From positions 49,368 to 113,367 of the forward strand of contig DASVLJ010000050.1 of the NCBI GenBank assembly GCA_036384915.1: a DNA stretch of 64,000 nucleotides, in the 5' to 3' direction. Below, in pieces: positions 61,943 to 64,000 of this stretch. The notes under the pieces were generated by a model that saw nothing but the letters and a program-made list of their open reading frames with translations, was not told the origin of the DNA and searched no databases. A program made the translations under genes and the position numbers. Every line of letters starts with the position of its first letter. Position 1 is the stretch's first letter. The DNA comes from PKWO01 sp036384915 (lineage in GTDB: Bacteria; Pseudomonadota; Gammaproteobacteria; Burkholderiales; Burkholderiaceae_D).

Positions 61943-63312
61943 TTCCCACGCCCGCCGCCGTCGCCGCCACCGACAAGGCGCACAACGCCGCGCGCGTGCT
62001 GTGCGTGGACGACGAGCCCAACATCCTGTCCTCGCTGCGCCGCCTGTTGCGCGCCGAAGGTTACCAGGTACTGCTGGCCGAAGGCGGTGCGGCCGGATTG
62101 GCGCTGCTGGAAACCGAGCATGTCGATATCGTCATTTCCGACATGCGCATGCCGGAAATGGACGGCGCGCAATTCCTCGAGCGCGTGCGCAGCAAGTGGC
62201 CCGACACGATACGCCTGCTCCTGACCGGCTATGCCGACATCCAATCCATACTCGACGCGATCAACCGCGGCGAAATCTACCGCTACGTAACCAAGCCGTG
62301 GAACGACAACGATCTGCTCCTGATCGTGCGCCACGCGCTCGAGCGCAAGGAGCTGGAACGGGAAAAGCAAAGGCTCGAAACCCTGACCCGCGAACAGAAC
62401 GAGCAATTGAAGGAACTCAATGCCGGCCTGGAGAGCAAGGTGCAGGAGCGCACCGCGGAACTGAAAGCCGCCCTCGGTTCGCTGACCACGGCCAACGAGA
62501 AGCTCAAGAACAGCTTCCTCACCTCGATCAAGATCTTCTCCGGCATGATAGAGATGCGCAACGGCAGCCTGGCCGGGCATTCGCGGCGCGTGGCCGACCT
62601 GGCGCGGCGCATCGCGGCCAGGATGAACCTGGGCAGCGACGAAATCCAGGACATCTTCGTCGCCGGCCTGCTGCACAACATCGGCAAGGTGGCGTTCTCG
62701 GACGACTTGCTGGCCATGGCGGTTTCCACCATGAGCACGGAAAACCTCGCGCTGTACCGCAAGTTCACCCTGCGCGGCGAGCAATTGCTGATGCCGCTGG
62801 AAGACTTGCGCGAAGCCGCGAAAATCATCCGCAGCCAGCAGGAGCGCTTCGACGGTGAAGGTTACCCGGACCACCTGTCCGGCTTCAACATCCCGGTCGG
62901 CGCGCGCATCCTGGCGCTGGCCAGCGACTACTTCAACCTGCAGGCTGGCACGCTGGCACCGCGCAAGCTGCGCCCCGAGGAAGCCCAGGCGCTGATCCTG
63001 CAAAACGGCGGCAAACGCTACGATCCCGCCGTGGTCCATGCCTTTGCCGAAATTAACGGGGCGGTGCCCGACAGCAAGGGATCGGCCGGAGCGAAAGCGG
63101 CGGACAACGGTCCCGAACTGCAAGTGACGACCGCCGAACTGAAGCCCGGCATGCGCATTTCGCGCGACCTGGTCACACGCGACGGCTTTTTGCTGCTCTC
63201 GGCCGGCCACGTGCTCGAAGAGAGAATGATCAGGCAGATCCGCGACTTCGAGGCTTCGACCAAGGGCACGGTTCTGGATATCCACATCAAACAGGAACGG
63301 GGGCCGGAATGA
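61939..63312 (+). CDS. REC-HD-GYP response regulator with a degenerate active site
   Basis: The 457-residue protein has a receiver domain (18-135, Asp68 in ISDMRMPEM), a coiled coil (138-190) and an HD-GYP domain (195-375). The GYP is kept (308-310), but the catalytic HD dyad is His246-Asn247, the later HHE motif is Gln300-Gln301-Glu302, and the His usually found near 276-278 is missing; His214 and Asp330 remain. So several metal ligands are lost and phosphodiesterase activity is unlikely. A C-terminal 70-residue module resembles the small protein at 59260. AGGAGG precedes the ATG, which overlaps the kinase stop. Confidence 0.9.
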
Positions 63313-63842
63313 GGCGATTTCTCCTGGTCGACGACGAAATCAACGTGCTCCACGCCTTGCAGCGCGCCATCCGGCAATGCGGCGTCGAGGAAGAGATACG
63401 CGTCGAAATCTTTACCGATCCGCGCACCGCGCTCGAGCGCGGCAAGGAAGTGGTGTTCGATGTCGTGATTTCGGACTTCCGCATGCCGGAAATGAGCGGC
63501 GTCGAATTCCTGCGCGCCTACCGTGACATCCAGCCCGACACGGTGCGCATGATCCTCTCCGCGTCGACCGAATTCGACGCCGTCATGCGCGCCATCAACG
63601 AAGCGGAAGTGCTACGCTACATCGCCAAGCCATGGCTCCCGGAAGAGATCGGCGAGATGGTGAAACTGGCGCTACAAAGGCGCGACCAGGCGCGCGAAGA
63701 CTTGCGCCTGTTCGAGGAATTGCGCGAGCAGCTCGGCAAGACCACGCCGCAGGAACAGGAAGCGAAGCGGCTTGAGGAGCAGGAGCCGGGAATCACACAC
63801 GTCAATTGGGGGCCGGACGGTTCGGTGCGTTTCGACGAATAA
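63309..63842 (+). CDS. Response regulator receiver protein
   Basis: The 177-residue protein has a receiver domain: Asp8-Asp9 in LLVDDE, phospho-acceptor Asp56 in VVISDFRMPEMSG, a switch Ser in MILSAST and Lys in YIAKPW. It then has a short Glu/Arg-rich helical tail ending VNWGPDGSVRFDE and no output domain. It is the last gene of the operon and overlaps the HD-GYP gene by ATGA. It may act as a phosphate sink or a protein-interaction switch. Confidence 0.9.
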   Translation: MRRFLLVDDEINVLHALQRAIRQCGVEEEIRVEIFTDPRTALERGKEVVFDVVISDFRMPEMSGVEFLRAYRDIQPDTVRMILSASTEFDAVMRAINEAEVLRYIAKPWLPEEIGEMVKLALQRRDQAREDLRLFEELREQLGKTTPQEQEAKRLEEQEPGITHVNWGPDGSVRFDE

Positions 63843-64000
63843 ACCAAGCGGCAAAGAGCGCTAGGAGTCTGCGCGGCAGAACGAGTCGAAGCGAAATGGG
63901 TGGGAAAAGAGCCCAATTTGGCCTCGCTTTTGAGGACTGTAGCCGTAGCTACAGCCGGAAAAACGGGGGCAAAGTGGGACTTTTCTCCATCCATTGCAGC
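63843..64000. other. Right-edge intergenic segment with stem-loops
   Basis: The segment contains CTGTAGC-CGTA-GCTACAG (63937-63954) next to CCTC...GAGG (63922-63935), and an imperfect outer inverted repeat between GGGAAAAGAGCCC (63902-63914) and GGGACTTTTCTCC (63977-63989). No long T-run follows, so it is not a standard terminator. No gene was seen. Confidence 0.4.

Overview
The window reads as a chromosomal segment of a GC-rich Gram-negative betaproteobacterium, most likely Oxalobacteraceae (Massilia/Duganella/Janthinobacterium relatives). The evidence is gene content: a LiuR-controlled leucine/acyl-CoA operon that also carries aceK, an argS-SPOR-DsbA-SDR block, several TonB-dependent receptors in sugar loci, and dense c-di-GMP signalling. 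This placement is inference. No rRNA, tRNA, CRISPR array, IS element or prophage was recognised.

Layout. (1) 1-193: start of an AT-rich GIY-YIG nuclease gene running off the left edge. (2) 305-11376, minus strand: a long catabolic operon (liuA, Ser/Thr dehydratase, aceK, thiolase, SDR, acyl-CoA dehydrogenase, HCCA-isomerase-like, rhodanese, YchJ-like, liuB, liuC) with the MerR regulator LiuR (11529-11981) and two LiuR-type palindromes. The usual next genes liuD/liuE are not seen; the AT-rich block begins where they would be expected. (3) 12079-18383: metallo-beta-lactamase-fold hydrolase, small XRE-type regulator, cobalamin-binding-like protein, SDR, DsbA-like thioredoxin, SPOR protein, ArgS. 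(4) 18494-22367: an MBOAT acyltransferase with two SGNH hydrolases, a likely polysaccharide O-acetylation module. (5) 22617-25072: aldo/keto reductase, TPR protein, and a 55-residue protein behind a well-formed FNR/Anr box.

(6) 25477-37750: an alpha-glucoside locus (two TonB-dependent receptors, MFS transporter, beta-phosphoglucomutase, GH65 phosphorylase, glucokinase, LacI regulator) with two tandem LacI-type operators upstream of the main operon. (7) 37747-40892: a secreted M1 metallopeptidase coupled to a multi-pass membrane protein. (8) 41084-55392: a beta-glucan (laminarin-like) locus: tryptophan-halogenase-family flavoprotein, TonB-dependent receptor, two GH1 beta-glucosidases, a complete sugar ABC transporter, a GH16 lipoprotein endoglucanase and a LacI repressor. 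Five copies of a TGGAAACGATTCCA-type palindrome sit in front of the halogenase, the receptor, the GH16 operon and the lacI gene, so these units look like one local regulon.

(9) 55523-56728: an MFS transporter. (10) 57080-63842: six tightly coupled genes for c-di-GMP/two-component signalling (GGDEF-EAL-REC-PAS protein, small accessory protein, HDOD protein, PAS histidine kinase, REC-HD-GYP protein, stand-alone REC protein). The HD-GYP domain has lost several metal ligands, and the GGDEF domain keeps its signature but lacks the usual metal-binding Asp, so the EAL domain appears to be the only intact c-di-GMP enzyme of the set.
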